Source: Panonychus citri
Lineage: Eukaryota > Arthropoda > Arachnida > Trombidiformes > Tetranychidae
Length of the DNA stretch: 64,000 bases
NCBI RefSeq assembly: GCF_014898815.1
Contig: NW_026515514.1
Coordinates: forward strand, 372,001-436,000
Direction: 5' to 3'
Positions 43,928 through 56,306 of this stretch are shown piece after piece. A model generated the notes under the pieces. That model worked only from the letters and a program-made list of their open reading frames with translations. It did not search any database and had not been told where the DNA came from. The position numbers were made by a program, and so were the translations under genes. Every line of letters starts with the position of its first letter. Position 1 is the first letter of the stretch.

Positions 43928-44603
43928 CTAGAGGAAAGCGCTGTGGTATCCAATTCCAACGTGTGGCCGTTGATGGAATGTAACTTTAGGCTTAGAGAAA
44001 AGTGCACAAATATTTTCTTGATAAATCGCCAAAATAACAGCGATAATAACGGCAAAAACCATTAAAACCACAGCGAAAAGCGATTCATTGCAATGGATTG
44101 CATTGAATGCGACGGAAATAAAGCTGGAAAGCAGATCTTTTTTCTTAGCAGGAATCAAATTCTCAACTTCAATAGGCTTTGGAATAATTTCTATCTTACT
44201 CCATGGCTTTATCTCACCAACCACTTCTTTGATTTTTTCTTTCTCCAGGCCAAACTTTTCAGCAAATTGACTTAAATCATCTCTCTCGGTGTCGTAGATA
44301 AACGGCTCTTCTTGTCCATCCCAAGTGAGATAAACAATGTACTTTCGCAATGTCCGTTCCATGTTTGATGCACATTCTCGAAGCTCCTTATGATATTCCA
44401 AAATTAAATGATTTATTTCGGGATATTTGCCGATGTTCACAGAGTTTAAGGTAAATCTATAAATATCATTCCTAATGAAAAAGAAATAAAAAATAAATAA
44501 ATAAGTAAGTGAGGTTCAATCAATAAATTACGAAGATAATTACTACGCACTCTAATGGGTTTTCATTGGCGAATTTGAAGAAATCGTTTATATTATAATC
44601 CAT
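43928..44603 (-). CDS. Unknown protein with C-terminal membrane helix
   Basis: Not recognised. Proposed exons 44603-44551 and 44471-43928 (donor GA|GTGCGT, acceptor CATTAG), 597 nt and 198 aa with matching phase. If the intron is wrong, the larger ORF has no ATG at its start, which supports the spliced model. The soluble N-terminal ~140 residues are charged, with WDGQEEPFIYDTERDD and Lys/Glu-rich stretches. One hydrophobic helix follows (SLFAVVLMVFAVIIAVILAIY, residues ~151-170 from the N-terminus) and then a short tail, so a tail-anchored or single-pass protein is likely. It lies between the two segmental duplicates. Confidence 0.5.
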
Positions 44604-44942
44604 GTTGTCTAACACAATCACAAAATCTTAACAAAATAATAATAATAAGTCACAAAACAAAACGACAAAATTTGATACGGTGACTTGCACGATTCAATCA
44701 AAACTGATGAGAAAAATTCCAATGACTAATATTATAGAAAGAGAAAAACGACTGTGGCGACACTCGTGAGAATTATCCGCAACCAGATCTTTTTGCTGTT
44801 CGATCTCTTCCTGACTTCGTCTTTGGTATTTTCTGATGCTTTGAATAAAAACGCCGAACTCAGTCAATTGAGCCTTACCCAATATTCCTACTCGATTTCA
44901 TCATACTTACTCAAGGTCATGTACTTTGTTACAGTTAACAAT

Positions 44943-46240
44943 TAGATGTTCTCATCCGGAGAAAATCATTTTCTAGGAAAAAAAAAGAAAAAAAATCAGG
45001 ATCAATTACCTGAGCTCCAAATCTTTATTAAGGTAATAATCAGCTGATGGCGATTCCCCCAAACTAATTTAAATTACACTTTGATAAACAAGATTGTTGG
45101 GTTCACATAGAAAATAATTACAATTGTTGATAAATATTCTCATGCTCATTTAATTGAATTGTTGTCATAAATCCAGTTGAATTAACCTTTTCTACTCAAT
45201 GTTTTAGTCGGTTTCATATCGATGGACAGGTCAGTGGGGTTGATGCTCAATCTTGACAATAATAATATTAGTTTTCTAACCGATAATTTCTGTTAATCTG
45301 ATTACATGTTTAGCTCTGATTAATGATCAGATTGTTGTAAAAAAGAAAGCTATTAAGCTATTAAGCTAATAGTTTTTGAATGGTTGATATAAAAATCAGA
45401 TAATGAAAATTCAATTTGGTAAAATTGTTTTTCCACAATTAATCATATTCATTAGTGTTTAGATTCACCAATCTAACTAATTGTGAACCTTTTTGAACAC
45501 ATTCACCCGCTTTCAACATGATCTTTTCCACTTTCGATTTAGCCTTTGCTTTAATTATATATTCCATTTTCATGGCCACCATAACAACCAACGAGGTTCC
45601 AGGTTCAACTGTATCGCCTTCGGAGACCAAAATTTTCTCGATAACACCAGGCATTGGAGCGACAATACCATCAGCTCCATTGGAGGATTCCATTGATCCG
45701 GTTGACCGATAATAAGGTTTAGTTCCAAACTCGAAATTGTAACCATCTTTATCCGAAGTGAACAAAGTAGCTTTAGTTAATCCATCTTGATTGACTCCTA
45801 ATGAGTTGGTCAATGAACTGTAATCAGCCTCAAGTGTAGCAAAAGGTGACCCATTAAGTGAATCTGAGTATTCATCTGGTTCATGTTGCTTGACCCCAGT
45901 AGAGTATTTTTCATAACTGTATGGAAGAGTTAATGTTTTTTGTGAGGTCATCGTTTGGTGTAACCTTTGAGAATCGGGCACTAGTGGACTGATAATTGGA
46001 CAAAGATGAAATCGACAATGATTCAGCTGATGAGGCAAATACACCGATGGCAGAGGTAAGAGACAAAAGGACGAAAAGAAGCAGAAAAAAGTCAAAAAGA
46101 GCCAAAGTTAACCGCCCGTTTCAAAGTCACAAAAAGTTTTATTCTCAATTTTGATGGCGAAATATTCACAATAATAACACTTAAATCAAAACAATTCATA
46201 ATAATCACCAAGATAATTTAATTTTTTCATTTTTGATGCG
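44943..46240. repeat. Segmental duplicate, unit 2
   Basis: The longer partner of the direct repeat at 42780-43630. It contains the MCC-alpha-like 3' fragment that unit 1 has mostly lost. Similarity extends beyond the coding part on both sides, so the copy was made at DNA level and not from mRNA. Confidence 0.75.
45439..45951 (-). pseudogene. 5'-truncated MCC-alpha-like gene (BT and biotinyl domains only)
   Basis: Encodes the end of a methylcrotonoyl-CoA carboxylase alpha subunit (leucine breakdown, mitochondria): SPLVPDSQRLHQ (like the family's BT-domain entry), then ATLFTSDKDGYNFEFG, and a full biotinyl domain with APMPGVIEKILVSEGDTVEP and the biotin site VAMKMEY. The biotin carboxylase domain (about 450 residues) is missing and was not found anywhere in the window. 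From ATG 45951 the intact ORF is 170 aa; the frame stays open upstream to 46095 but lacks an ATG there. It could still make a small biotinyl-carrier protein. A truncated gene copy is more likely. Confidence 0.6.
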
Positions 46241-46599
46241 CGAATTTTGAATGGCAATTTTCAGATAATTTTTTTGTCAATTTCAACTGAAACTCCATTT
46301 TTTCATCGATATACTGACCTGAACATTTAGAATCGTAAACATTGGATGTAAGTGAAAAGAATGAAATTTTGAACGTGATTTTTGCCCTCCAGTTTACCTT
46401 TTTCCCATCAATCACAGTCTCCGATAGAGATGATCTTAATCAACTTTAAAAATAATTCAGTTTTAGTAAATAAAGTTGACTTCTGTTCATTGATCATGAC
46501 ATCGGTGTCAACTTGACCAGAAGCAAGCAAATTCTAGGTGCTAAACAATCAAGGAAATTTTCATTTGCTTTCGAACCGATAAATTGAATTCGCTTAACG
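46241..46599. other. Spacer right of segmental duplicate unit 2
   Basis: About 360 bp of non-coding sequence between the duplicate and the possible small gene at 46600. Nothing recognised. Confidence 0.5.
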
Positions 46600-46917
46600 A
46601 TGCCCAACGAAGTTCAATTAAAGCTCAACTTCGACCTGAAACTCAAACAACCACAAGTTTTGCGATCATTGGATCATAATGAACGGGAATTTCATCACCA
46701 CTTCGAACTTCCATTTCGAACCCTACATTCTAACAATGTTCAGGTAACTTAATTTGTCCACGTTTACCATAAATTTCCAATGATTTCATCAATTAATTAA
46801 TTAAATTACCAGATTCTTGATTCCAAAAGAAATAGCGCCAAGCTCAAATCACCACTAATTCTTCAAATTTTTACTTTTTTCTGTTGTTATCCTAAAAAGA
46901 ATTCACTTCATCAATAG
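46600..46917 (+). CDS. Possible small two-exon gene, unknown
   Basis: ATG 46600 opens 48 codons (MPNEVQLKLNFDLKLKQPQ...) ending at CAG|GTAACT. An acceptor at 46811-46812 keeps the frame for 34 more residues to TAG 46915-46917 (82 aa). The first exon has coding-like composition and no low complexity; the second is hydrophobic and Cys-containing. No family recognised. It may be an upstream part of another transcript. Confidence 0.3.
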
Positions 46918-47214
46918 ACTAAAATTTTCTTATTCATATTCATTGAAAGAAATTATCGTAAATGTGCTAATCGAAACACTTATAGTTCCCTTTCGGCTTT
47001 AGGTCTGAGGACAAAAACGCCAAAAGGAAAAAGTTGTTTTTCCAAAACGTTGATTCCTTAGCAACACCTTTGGATCTTCAGTTGTTATGAATTCTGTTTA
47101 CATCAACTTGTTGCTTTGGTTTTCTTTTTATTTCTTATCAAATCTTAGATTTAGATTATGATTTAGATACGAAAGTTAATCTGATGATCAGATCTGAATT
47201 CACCTTGTTCCAAA

Positions 47215-48907
47215 ATGTATTTAAATCATTTGTTCCTCTTCAACAATTTACGGAATAATTTACTAACCCAAGGGAAAAGTGTAATCAGAATAATCAACAA
47301 ATCTAAACCTTTGGTAATTTCCAAACAATCAAATGTTTCTTGTGCCTTTTCCTCATTTAATCATCATCGGGTTTCACCATTGGCGATAAAATTTCCAATT
47401 CAATCAAGATTAATTCACACTAATTCAGGTAAGTCATTTAAACAATTTAATTGGTTCTATTGTGTTTCATTGTTTTCTTTTTTTCACTCAATAGGTTTAT
47501 GGTCTGGGAAATTGGTTTCTTTCAATTTATCTGATATCGGTGAGGGTATTTCCGAGGTTGTGGTCAAGGAATGGTTTATAAAAACTGGTGATGAAGTTAA
47601 TCAGTTTGATTCAATTTGTGAAGTTCAATCAGATAAAGCAAGTGTTACAATTACAAGTCGCTATGATGGAGTAATTGAAAAAATATATTACGAGATTGAT
47701 GAGATCGCAAAGGTTGGAAAGCCGCTTGTTGATATTAGGCTTAAAGAAGATGGTAAAGAAGGATTAGTTCAATCAAATCAAGTTGATCAAGTTGCTGATT
47801 TAGAGGCTAATCAAATATGTGACTCTCAGCCTACCAGTGTATTGGATTGGAAAGGTGACAAAGTGTTGACCACACCAGCGGTCAGAAGAATCGCCTCTGA
47901 GAACAATATTAAATTGAGTGATGTTAAAGGCTCGGGAAGAGATGGTCGGATACTCAAAGAGGATCTTCTCAAATTCATTGAGACATCGAAAAATGTAACA
48001 TCTATTAAGGTGGAAAGTGAAACATTCGTAAAGCCTCAGCCTCAGTCTCAGTCTTTTGAAAAAGTCCCGACAAAATTTGTAACAACGGAGACAATTAAGT
48101 CTCCGTTAGTGGACAAAAGTGTTCCCTTCACTGCCATTCAACGAGCTATGTTTAAATCGATGACACAATCATTGGCGATTCCACATTTTGGTCTAAGTGA
48201 TGAGGTTAATTTAACTAATCTGTTGAACATTTTACCTAAACTTCGGGAACAAGCATTAGCAAAAGAAATCAAATTAACTTTCATGCCCATTTTCATCAAA
48301 GCTTTATCGATAGCTCTCAGTGATTTTCCACTAATCAATTCATCAATTGATGAGAAAAATGAGAAAATAATTTTAAAATCTTCTCACAATATTGGATTTG
48401 CTATGGACACTAAGGATGGTTTAATTGTTCCGAATATAAAACATGTCGAAAATTTATCAATCATTGAAATCGCTCAAGAAATGAAGAGACTTCAAATCGA
48501 TGGTGCCAACAATAAATTACGAAGAGAGGATTTAACTGATGGAACGATAACTTTATCAAACATTGGATCAGTAAGTTGTTAATCATCAGCTGATTGTAGA
48601 TGAAAATTAACTAAAGATAATTAATTTATTTTCTTAATTCTTTTTTCTTTTCCCTCAAAACCAATAGATCGGTGGTCTTTTTGGTATCCCAGTAATTCCT
48701 CCTTCACAAGTCGTTATTGGTGCCATTGGACAGATGAAAAGTGTTCCTATTTTCAACGAAAAAGATGAAATTATCAAAGGAAATTTTGTTAATATTCTAT
48801 GGTCAGCTGATCATCGAACCATCGACGGGGCCACTTTATGTAGATTCTCATCAGTTTGGAAATCGCTTCTTCAAGATCCAATTAAGATGCTCACCCAACT
48901 AAAATAA
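47215..48907 (+). CDS. DBT: Branched-chain 2-oxoacid dehydrogenase E2 (DBT)
   Basis: Mitochondrial lipoamide acyltransferase core of the BCKDH complex, which oxidises the 2-oxo acids of Leu, Ile and Val. Exons 47215-47428, 47495-48570, 48668-48907; 1530 nt, 509 aa. The N-terminus is basic and Ser-rich with no acidic residue in the first ~70, as for a mitochondrial presequence. The lipoyl domain has FNLSDIGEGI and EVQSDKASVTITSRYDG (lipoyl Lys in SDKA). The E1/E3-binding domain is TTPAVRRIASENNIKL...GSGRDGRI. The catalytic domain has FTAIQRAMFKSM, GGLFGIPVIPPSQ and the active-site SADHRTIDGA. All elements are present, so it should be active. Confidence 0.95.
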
Positions 48908-49238
48908 TGTGACAATGGAGACAAAAACAAACGATTACTGTTACAGAGACATTGCCAAATTTATTGACTATTTTGACATTATTTGTTTACTATGAAACTT
49001 GATTAACTTTCCACTGAATGTTGAATAATTAAAATTAATTCTAATTGTTAATTTTATCAATCAAAATTCTCAAAGTACAATAGTGAAAACAGAGATGGCG
49101 ATAGAAGAACGAATCATGTGACTAATCATGTGTTTTTCTTTGATGAATTGAAACGTTTTGTTTTCGTTTTAATTTTGTTAATTTTCTAAAATTTTCTACT
49201 AATTGTGTTTGTCTAATTAATCGATCAACTGTCTAACA
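48908..49238. other. Spacer between DBT and DRG1
   Basis: 331 bp. It holds AGAGATGGCGATAG near 49090, a partial YY1/CTCF-like GATGGCG word about 150 bp before the DRG1 start. No gene. Confidence 0.4.
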
Positions 49239-50915
49239 ATGGGTATTTTAGAAAGAATTTCTGAAATCGAAAAGGAAATCGCTCGAACACAAAAGAATAA
49301 AGGTTCGTATTTTGATTGACAATCAATTGGACAATTTGATTACTCTTTGTAACCTTAATGTTAATCTATTCTTTTATTTTAATTTAGCTACTGAATATCA
49401 TTTGGGTCTTCTCAAAGCTAAATTAGCCAAGTATCGATCTCAACTATTGGAGCCAACAGGTAAAGGTGCAGCTAAAGGTGATGGATTTGATGTTATGAAA
49501 TCAGGAGATGCTCGTGTAGCATTAATTGGGTTCCCGTCAGTTGGAAAGGTAATGAACATTTTTCATTCGTTTTTTTTTCTAACATAAGTGAACTTGTCTA
49601 CAAGCAATTGGATTAATTTACTGTTTTAATCTCTTATTTAGTCAACATTGTTAAACACTGTAACTGAAACTAAAAGTGAATGTGCTGCTTATGAGTTTAC
49701 AACTCTAACATGTATTCCCGGTGTAATTCAATACAATGGTGCTAATATTCAACTTCTAGATTTACCTGGAATCATTGAAGGAGCTGCTCAAGGTTTGTAT
49801 TACTCTTTCTCCCTCTCACTCTCTCTCTCTCTCTTTAATCTCTAAATAATGACAATAATTTTAAATAAATTGTTACAATTACAGGAAAGGGAAGAGGTAG
49901 ACAAGTTATCGCTGTCGCTAGAACTGCTGATTTGGTTATCATTATGTTGGATGCTACAAAGAGTGAAATCCAACGACAATTACTTGAGAAAGAATTGGAA
50001 TCAGTTGGAATTAGGCTTAACAGGAGACGACCAAATATTTACTTTAAGGTAATTTGATAAATTGTTGATTAAAATGTCTCTTCAAATATTCAAACAATTG
50101 ATTTGATTTCTTTTTAAATAGGAAAAAAAATCTGGTGGAATTTCATTCAACGCAACATGTAATCTGACGAAACTTGACGAAAAATTGGTTTACGGAATTT
50201 TACATGAATACAGTAAGTTGCTAATTCAATTGAAGAATTAAACTTTGTATTCCTGAACGAAATCTATTCTCATTCATATTCTCATTATTTAGAAATGTTC
50301 CATGCTGAAGTTCTGCTTCGTGAAGACTCCTCAACGGACGATCTAATCGATGTTATCAGTAAAAATAGAGTTTATCTTCCATGTTTATATGTGTACAACA
50401 AAATCGATCAAATTTCCATTGAAGAAGTGGACAAATTGGCCCATCGACCCTTCAGTGTAGTTGTTAGTTGCAATATGAAACTTAATTTAGATTATTTCCT
50501 CGAAAGGCTTTGGCTTCATCTCGCCCTGATTCGAGTTTACACCAAAAAACCTGGAAGTAAGACAATTTGCAATTACAAAGCACAATCAATTTTAATTTCT
50601 ATTCTAATCATGTTCTCCCCTTGTAATCTTTCAGATGCACCCGATTTTAATGATGCACTAATCTTAAGAAGAGGAGCTTCAATTGAGCACGTTTGTCATG
50701 CTATTCATCGTTCGATAGCCGAAAGTTTCAGATATGCTCTTGTATGGGTAAGTAAATAACCAAGAATTTCATAGTTCGACATAACTAATTTTCTTTTCGA
50801 TTTTTCATCTTATATTTTGCTTTAGGGAACAAGCACAAAATACAGTCCGCAAAGAGTTGGTCTCTCCCATATTGTTCACCATGAAGATGTTGTTCAAGTT
50901 ATTAAGAAAGTTTGA
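49239..50915 (+). CDS. DRG1: DRG1, developmentally regulated GTP-binding protein
   Basis: Cytosolic TRAFAC-class GTPase that associates with ribosomes and works with DFRP1 in translation. Exons 49239-49302, 49388-49548, 49642-49792, 49885-50048, 50122-50212, 50293-50556, 50635-50747, 50826-50915. Motifs: MGILERISEIEKEIARTQKN at the N-terminus, G1 GFPSVGKSTLL (split by an intron after GK), G2 region with TTLTCIPGV, G3 DLPGIIEGAAQGKGRG, G4 NKID, and a C-terminal TGS domain ending VGLSHIVHHEDVVQVIKKV. The DRG1-type N-terminus and TGS favour DRG1 over DRG2. It runs convergent with the integrin gene (about 190 bp). Confidence 0.95.
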
Positions 50916-51102
50916 AAGTTTTCCCATTAAATTGACATCTAAAAACTTTTGGAATACTGTCAAATAATTTATTAAATCATTTTGAATATTATTTAAATGC
51001 CATCTAATTACTGATTTATCTGTCATGAAAAACCGATGGACAAAAATGGATCATATTGAATTTCCATCAATATAAAACAAATAAGCAGAGAATTGTAAAT
51101 GA

Positions 51103-54100
51103 TTAATTTTCTTTATTCAGTTCAGTACTTTGATTAGATTCATCATCTTGAGAATCATCATCTTCATCATCATCATGTAAACTTAAGCCTAATTCCTTCA
51201 GCAAATTTGGATTTATGGCCATACTGTATCGTTGTTTAAGGACTTCGATCTGTTCTCGCTTTTTCCTTTTGAAAAATCCAACCTAAATATAAGAATATGG
51301 TTTGTTAATTGTTGATCATTAAACATCGTTCTAATGGTGTCTTTGATTACCTTGATTAAAGCTATAATGATCAATAGTAGAAACAGTAAACCTGTAAATG
51401 AACATGAAATGATAATCCAAAGAGCAACAGCTTCTTTGTAGGGTAATTGTTTCAGTTGAATATCTGAATTAGTTAATTTTGACCATTGATTATTTCCTTT
51501 GACCATTTGATCAAAAAATGCGGTTTTTGCTTCAACTGAATAATTGAAAACTTTAACATTCGATCCAAATGATTTCTCCAATTTCTCCAAATTAACTGCA
51601 ACAATCATCTTAATTGTTAGTCCCTTCTCTCCGGTTCCAATGTTGCCAAGTTTACACTCGATTTCCTTACACTTTGTCGTTGAACAATCCTACGATTAAC
51701 GATCGAAATTAGATAATTTGATCAAATTATTCAAGTATTTAGAACTCACCAAATTGATCTGTGAATCTAGAATTTTATTTTCATTTCTTAAATTGTCTCG
51801 TTTTTGTCTTGCTAACGAAATTTGATCACTTGACTTGAGAGCTTCGGATGTTGCACTACTTTCGGATGGTGGATACTCATTCTCATCATTTGGACTGTGT
51901 TCTAATCCCAGAGGTTTACAAGATATCGGCGTTAAATCATGAACCTGGTGTAAACAATACGATTAACATGTGAAGCAAATATTAGCGATTATACTGATTA
52001 TTACCTCAAATTTAGGCTCGTAGATGAAATCGGAACCGGATGAAGAAACCGGTAGACTGAAAGTAACTCTTGGACTGCGGATGGAACTGTAATTACTTTT
52101 TCGAATTAAGAACAATAGAGCGAATTTCTTGTGCTTTACTGATCGAGTTTCTGGATGTTCGAAGAATATTGGATCACTTATTATTCTAGAAAAGAGAACA
52201 AAAAGAGAAATGAATAAAAATTAAGATAATTTAAATTCGTAACTGTGACTTACCCATCAATAGTTAACGAAGCGACTCTTTCAATTGGAATAGATAACGA
52301 TTGTTTAATTGATCCATTGACAGTTGATCTTAAATCACTTCGAGTTGTAAAGATACAAGTGAAGTTAATTCGTTGTTGATCATAAATTATTGAAGATTTC
52401 AAGTTAAATGGGATTAAAAACTCATTCGAGCCTGGACCAAGCGGATTACCAACATCTCGATTGATTATTAAAGTTGTATCGTTGAAAATATCATAAGAAT
52501 TGATCTGAGTTTTCAAAGGAGGTTCAACAATTAACTCTAATTTTGACGAATGAGCGTTTTCCCCATAATTGTAAAGAGAAACAATCAATTTAACTGAATC
52601 ATGAAAACCTTCAATTACTGATTGTAATGAGCCTAATTCATCAACTAATTTAATAGACAATGAAACATCAGAAGTACATATACCATCAGGACCACAACCA
52701 GTTTCGAAAGTAATTTGATCTTTTATTTGTGACCCAATCAAATGTGGACAAGTTGAACAAAAGTCAATCGATTCGTCGTACAGTGAATAGTTCAAAGTGA
52801 CCTCCATTGGCGTTAATTTATCACGAACATCTTTCTGCAATAAGAATAAGAAAATAATTAATGATGAATAATAACAATTCCAATAATTCATATCAAATCT
52901 CACATTGATCATTAATTGAATAGGATTTTCACAAAACTCTCTATGAGAGCTAATTGTTATCCGTTTAGAAAATGATCTAAATTTTGAATTGTTCTGAATG
53001 AAATATGCCCTCGGTGTTTCATCGGGTCGTAATAACGTGTCAATATCCAATATCAAGTTAATTGTGTGATAACCATTGAGATAATTTCCTCTCAAAATCA
53101 TACAATAAGTCAAATTGAAACAAGGAACCAAATCCTTTGAGTTGATATTTTTACAATTTTTTCTGTTCACATCAATTGAAATGACATCAAATTTGAGATC
53201 TACTTTCAGAGATCCAATTGGTTTTGATCTGAATTTCATGAAAAAATAAGAAAATCTAATGAAAATCTAATTGTTATTGGAAAATCCTTCTAATTGTCAA
53301 ACCTCAGGACAACGGCCGAATCAGATAATGGAGATCCAATCAGTAAATCGGGATAATTGTTTCCATCCATGTCGAAAGCTTTTGAAAGACTGAAGCCAAA
53401 TCCTTTTAATGGTTTAGATGATTTAAGTTTATTATTAGGATCACAAGCTGAGATTTTCTGCAATTTAAATAGTTAGAAAATTGAATTATTGACAATTTAT
53501 TAATTCTTAGATTACCTGAGAATATTTCTCTGTTAATCCAGATCTACTTCCATGATAGATATAAATGGCTCCACACTCATCTTCAAATGGAGCTCCGATA
53601 ACAACATCTAATCATTAAGGTAATCGAAATTAAATCTTTTACTAAGCAATTAGATTGTGTTCACCTTTATATCCATCGAAATTAATGTCACCAAGTTGTG
53701 CCATCGATGAACCAAATCGGGATTTGGGATTACTATCTCCATATTTGAAAACTGGATTAGCAAAAGTCTGTTTATCATAATTTAACAATTAAGATTGACG
53801 ATGAGTTTGAGTAATAAAATTGAAAGATTATTATTATTATCATGATAAAGTTACCTCGCCATTGCTCAGGTAAATGTAACATCTTCCAATGTCACCTCGA
53901 CGATGATTGTTGGGAGAGTAAAGAGGAGCTCCAACAATTAGATCATCAAATGAATCACCATTAATATCGACAATTAATACTGAATATCCAAAATATTCCC
54001 CGGTATCTATTCCTCTTAATCGTTGAACTCCAGGAATCGATGATGATGATTTACTTGATCCAAATTGTAGATTGTCAAACTTGAAATAGCAAACCTAATT

Positions 54101-55212
54101 GTATCCAAATGAAATACAGAGGATAGTTTAATTTACTTAATTATCAGAAAACCGATGATAATTTACCAATCCAGTGTGTCCATCTCTTGGTGCTCCACTC
54201 GCAACGTACAACTTTTTATCCCTGAAAAAGTGACCAGTGGCCAAAGAATAACCAAAATATGAATCTGATGGTGAATCGATATGATTTATCCGAATTGATG
54301 ATGAATCTTCAAGCTTATTGTATACTACAATGGCTCCTCGCCACCCTGAAAATCCAGGAGCTCCAATAATCCATCGATTATAATCCTAACAAGAATTGAA
54401 TATTATCGATCAAGCAAATTGATTCTCATTTGAATAATTTACCTCAATGAAAAGAGTTGAGAATCCAAACATCCCATGAGAAAAGTAATAAAAGTTTCCA
54501 GAAATTTGAGCCACTGAGCCAAATAGTAACAATTAATTTCCTCACAACTAATTACATTCAACTTTATATACTTACGATTCTCAAATGGTATCATGATTTT
54601 ATCATATTTTGCTTCTGATTGTTCAGCTAATTTGATTGTATAACAAGCACCATTTGGATAATCAGAATTAGTTTGAACGCTTTTAGTTTTAAGGTGAGAA
54701 CAAGCAATTGCTGATGATGATTTAGATTTACTTGCGAGTGAAGACCCAAGATGCATATTGGCAATTGAATCTAACAGTTAAATGAACGAGTAACAATTAG
54801 CTGATTATCAATCATTGATTTAGTTTAAGTTCTTACCTGTTGGCTCATCGATTTGGGTACATTGAGCTTTCGAGTTGTTAACAATTAACTGACAATCAAA
54901 AACAGCTCCGATTCGTTTTGATGGTGATCTAATTGAATTTGCTTTTGGTGCTCCGATTAAAATTCTGAAGAAAACAATTAGTTAATTTACTTGCATTTGA
55001 TTGGTTTAATCAACTTACCTTGAATACTTATTTTGATGAATTACAACTGAAGCACCAAAATCAATGTTAATTGTTTCACTTTTTAATTGTGGTTGCAAAA
55101 TGATTGGATAGTCTGTATCAATATTAAATGATTCACTTAAATCCAGCACAATTAAGACTACAAGAGAACTAATTAATTTTCCAAATAATTGTAGCATTTT
55201 TTTATTGTTCAT
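51103..55212 (-). CDS. Integrin alpha subunit (PS-like)
   Basis: Cell-surface receptor chain that pairs with an integrin beta to bind extracellular matrix. It is a multi-exon gene of about 13 exons. Those read with confidence are 55212-55019, 54964-54837 and 54770-54576; later exons follow GT-AG signals down to stop TAA 51103-51105. A signal peptide lies at residues ~5-28. FG-GAP repeats of the beta-propeller include DINGDSFDDLIVGAP, DINFDGYKDVVIGAP and DMDGNNYPDLLIGSP, with the Ca2+-binding D-x-D/N-x-D pattern. A furin-type RQKR site at 51798-51809 would give heavy and light chains. There is no I-domain insertion. A transmembrane helix is followed by KVGFFKRK, the conserved integrin GFFKR tail, and an acidic cytoplasmic end. 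This fits non-I-domain (PS-type) alphas; the exact subtype is unclear. Confidence 0.9.
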
Positions 55213-55812
55213 TTAGATTTAATTATAATGATTCTCATCATAGTTTCTAAATAATTAAAAATCTTATATTTCGAGTTGATATTTTCATCTATCCAGAGGA
55301 AGTTAACAGGAAACAGGAAACTCGCAATCAGAATATTAACCTGAATAGTTTTATCTATCACTAAATTAAACTGCAAAGTTAACCAATCAATCGCTAATCA
55401 ACTTATCTATTGATCAATTTTTCACATTCGAGTGATATTTTAATTATATCTTTCCAATTAACTCCAATATAAGTTAGTCAACAGAAAGAAGAAGATGAAA
55501 AAAAAGAGAATCCGATCAGTTCGAAACAAGTGAATTAAATCAAATTCCATAAATTAATTATCATCTTAATCAATCGAAATCAAGAAGAAAAAAAAAGAAA
55601 AGAAATTAAATCAACAATTAAAAAGAATCGATTTTTTTCTGGTTTTCTGGTTGGAAATCGATCCATCGATGGTCATATGATTTTCTGTTGATTGATAAAC
55701 ATTTTCAACTCAACTTGTTTTGAATTTAAATCTTTTTGTTTTCCATCAATTCTTTTGAAATTAATTAACAATTTACTGATCAGTGGAATCTCCTGACGTT
55801 AATTAACTACAA
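55213..55812. other. Divergent promoter region, integrin alpha / bL35m
   Basis: 600 bp head-to-head gap between the integrin alpha (-) and mitochondrial bL35 (+) starts, AT-rich with A-runs at about 55.48-55.62 kb. It may act as a shared promoter region. No motif is strong enough to name. Confidence 0.45.
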
Positions 55813-56306
55813 ATGGTAAGTTTGAGACAAGTTTCTTTTCGTAAAATGGTTTTTAATTGTTCTAATTTATTTATTCTTAGGCTGTTCCATGTTTATCAAT
55901 GTTTTATAGACAAAGCTTGATGCCAGGTCTCAATGCGTTAATGTCTTTACAATCTCGTAACATTTACTATGATAGGAATACATGTCGACCTCATTCACAT
56001 CCTGAGGTGCTTAAGAGATACTTTCGACTTCGATGGGGTGGATGGATTCGTGCTAGACCGGGTTTTAAGCGGCACTTGTGGAAGAAACCGTTTTGGCTTC
56101 GATCATGGGCCATTCAACATGTTTTCGTTAAGGACAAGGAAAGGGAAATGCTGGAGAAAATGATCTCTGCAGATTATAAGAGAAGTCGATATTTTATCGA
56201 TGATATTTATGAACCTTACCATCGACGAACCGATATCGATATTTGTCCACCCGGTCAAAGAAAAGTTTGTAAAAGTTACATAAGATCAATTGAATCTCTC
56301 AATTGA
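55813..56306 (+). CDS. MRPL35: Mitochondrial ribosomal protein bL35m
   Basis: Large-subunit protein of the mitoribosome. The first coding exon is just the ATG (55813-55815) followed directly by GTAAGT; the second exon 55881-56306 begins with GCT, giving M-AVPCLSMF. 143 aa. The body is strongly basic and Trp/Arg-rich: RYFRLRWGGWIRARPGFKRHLWKKPFW, split here as RYFRLRWGGW and KRHLWKKPFW, then VKDKEREMLEKM and RSRYFIDDIYEPYHRRTDI, which matches bL35m proteins near their C-terminus. The N-terminal ~30 residues look like a mitochondrial presequence. The one-codon first exon is notable but supported by donor and acceptor. Confidence 0.85.

Noticed and set aside
44861..44940. A spliced start (MTL-) for the small ORF at 44694-44882
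   Set aside because: It would need an intron of about 23 bp, too short for spliceosomal removal.
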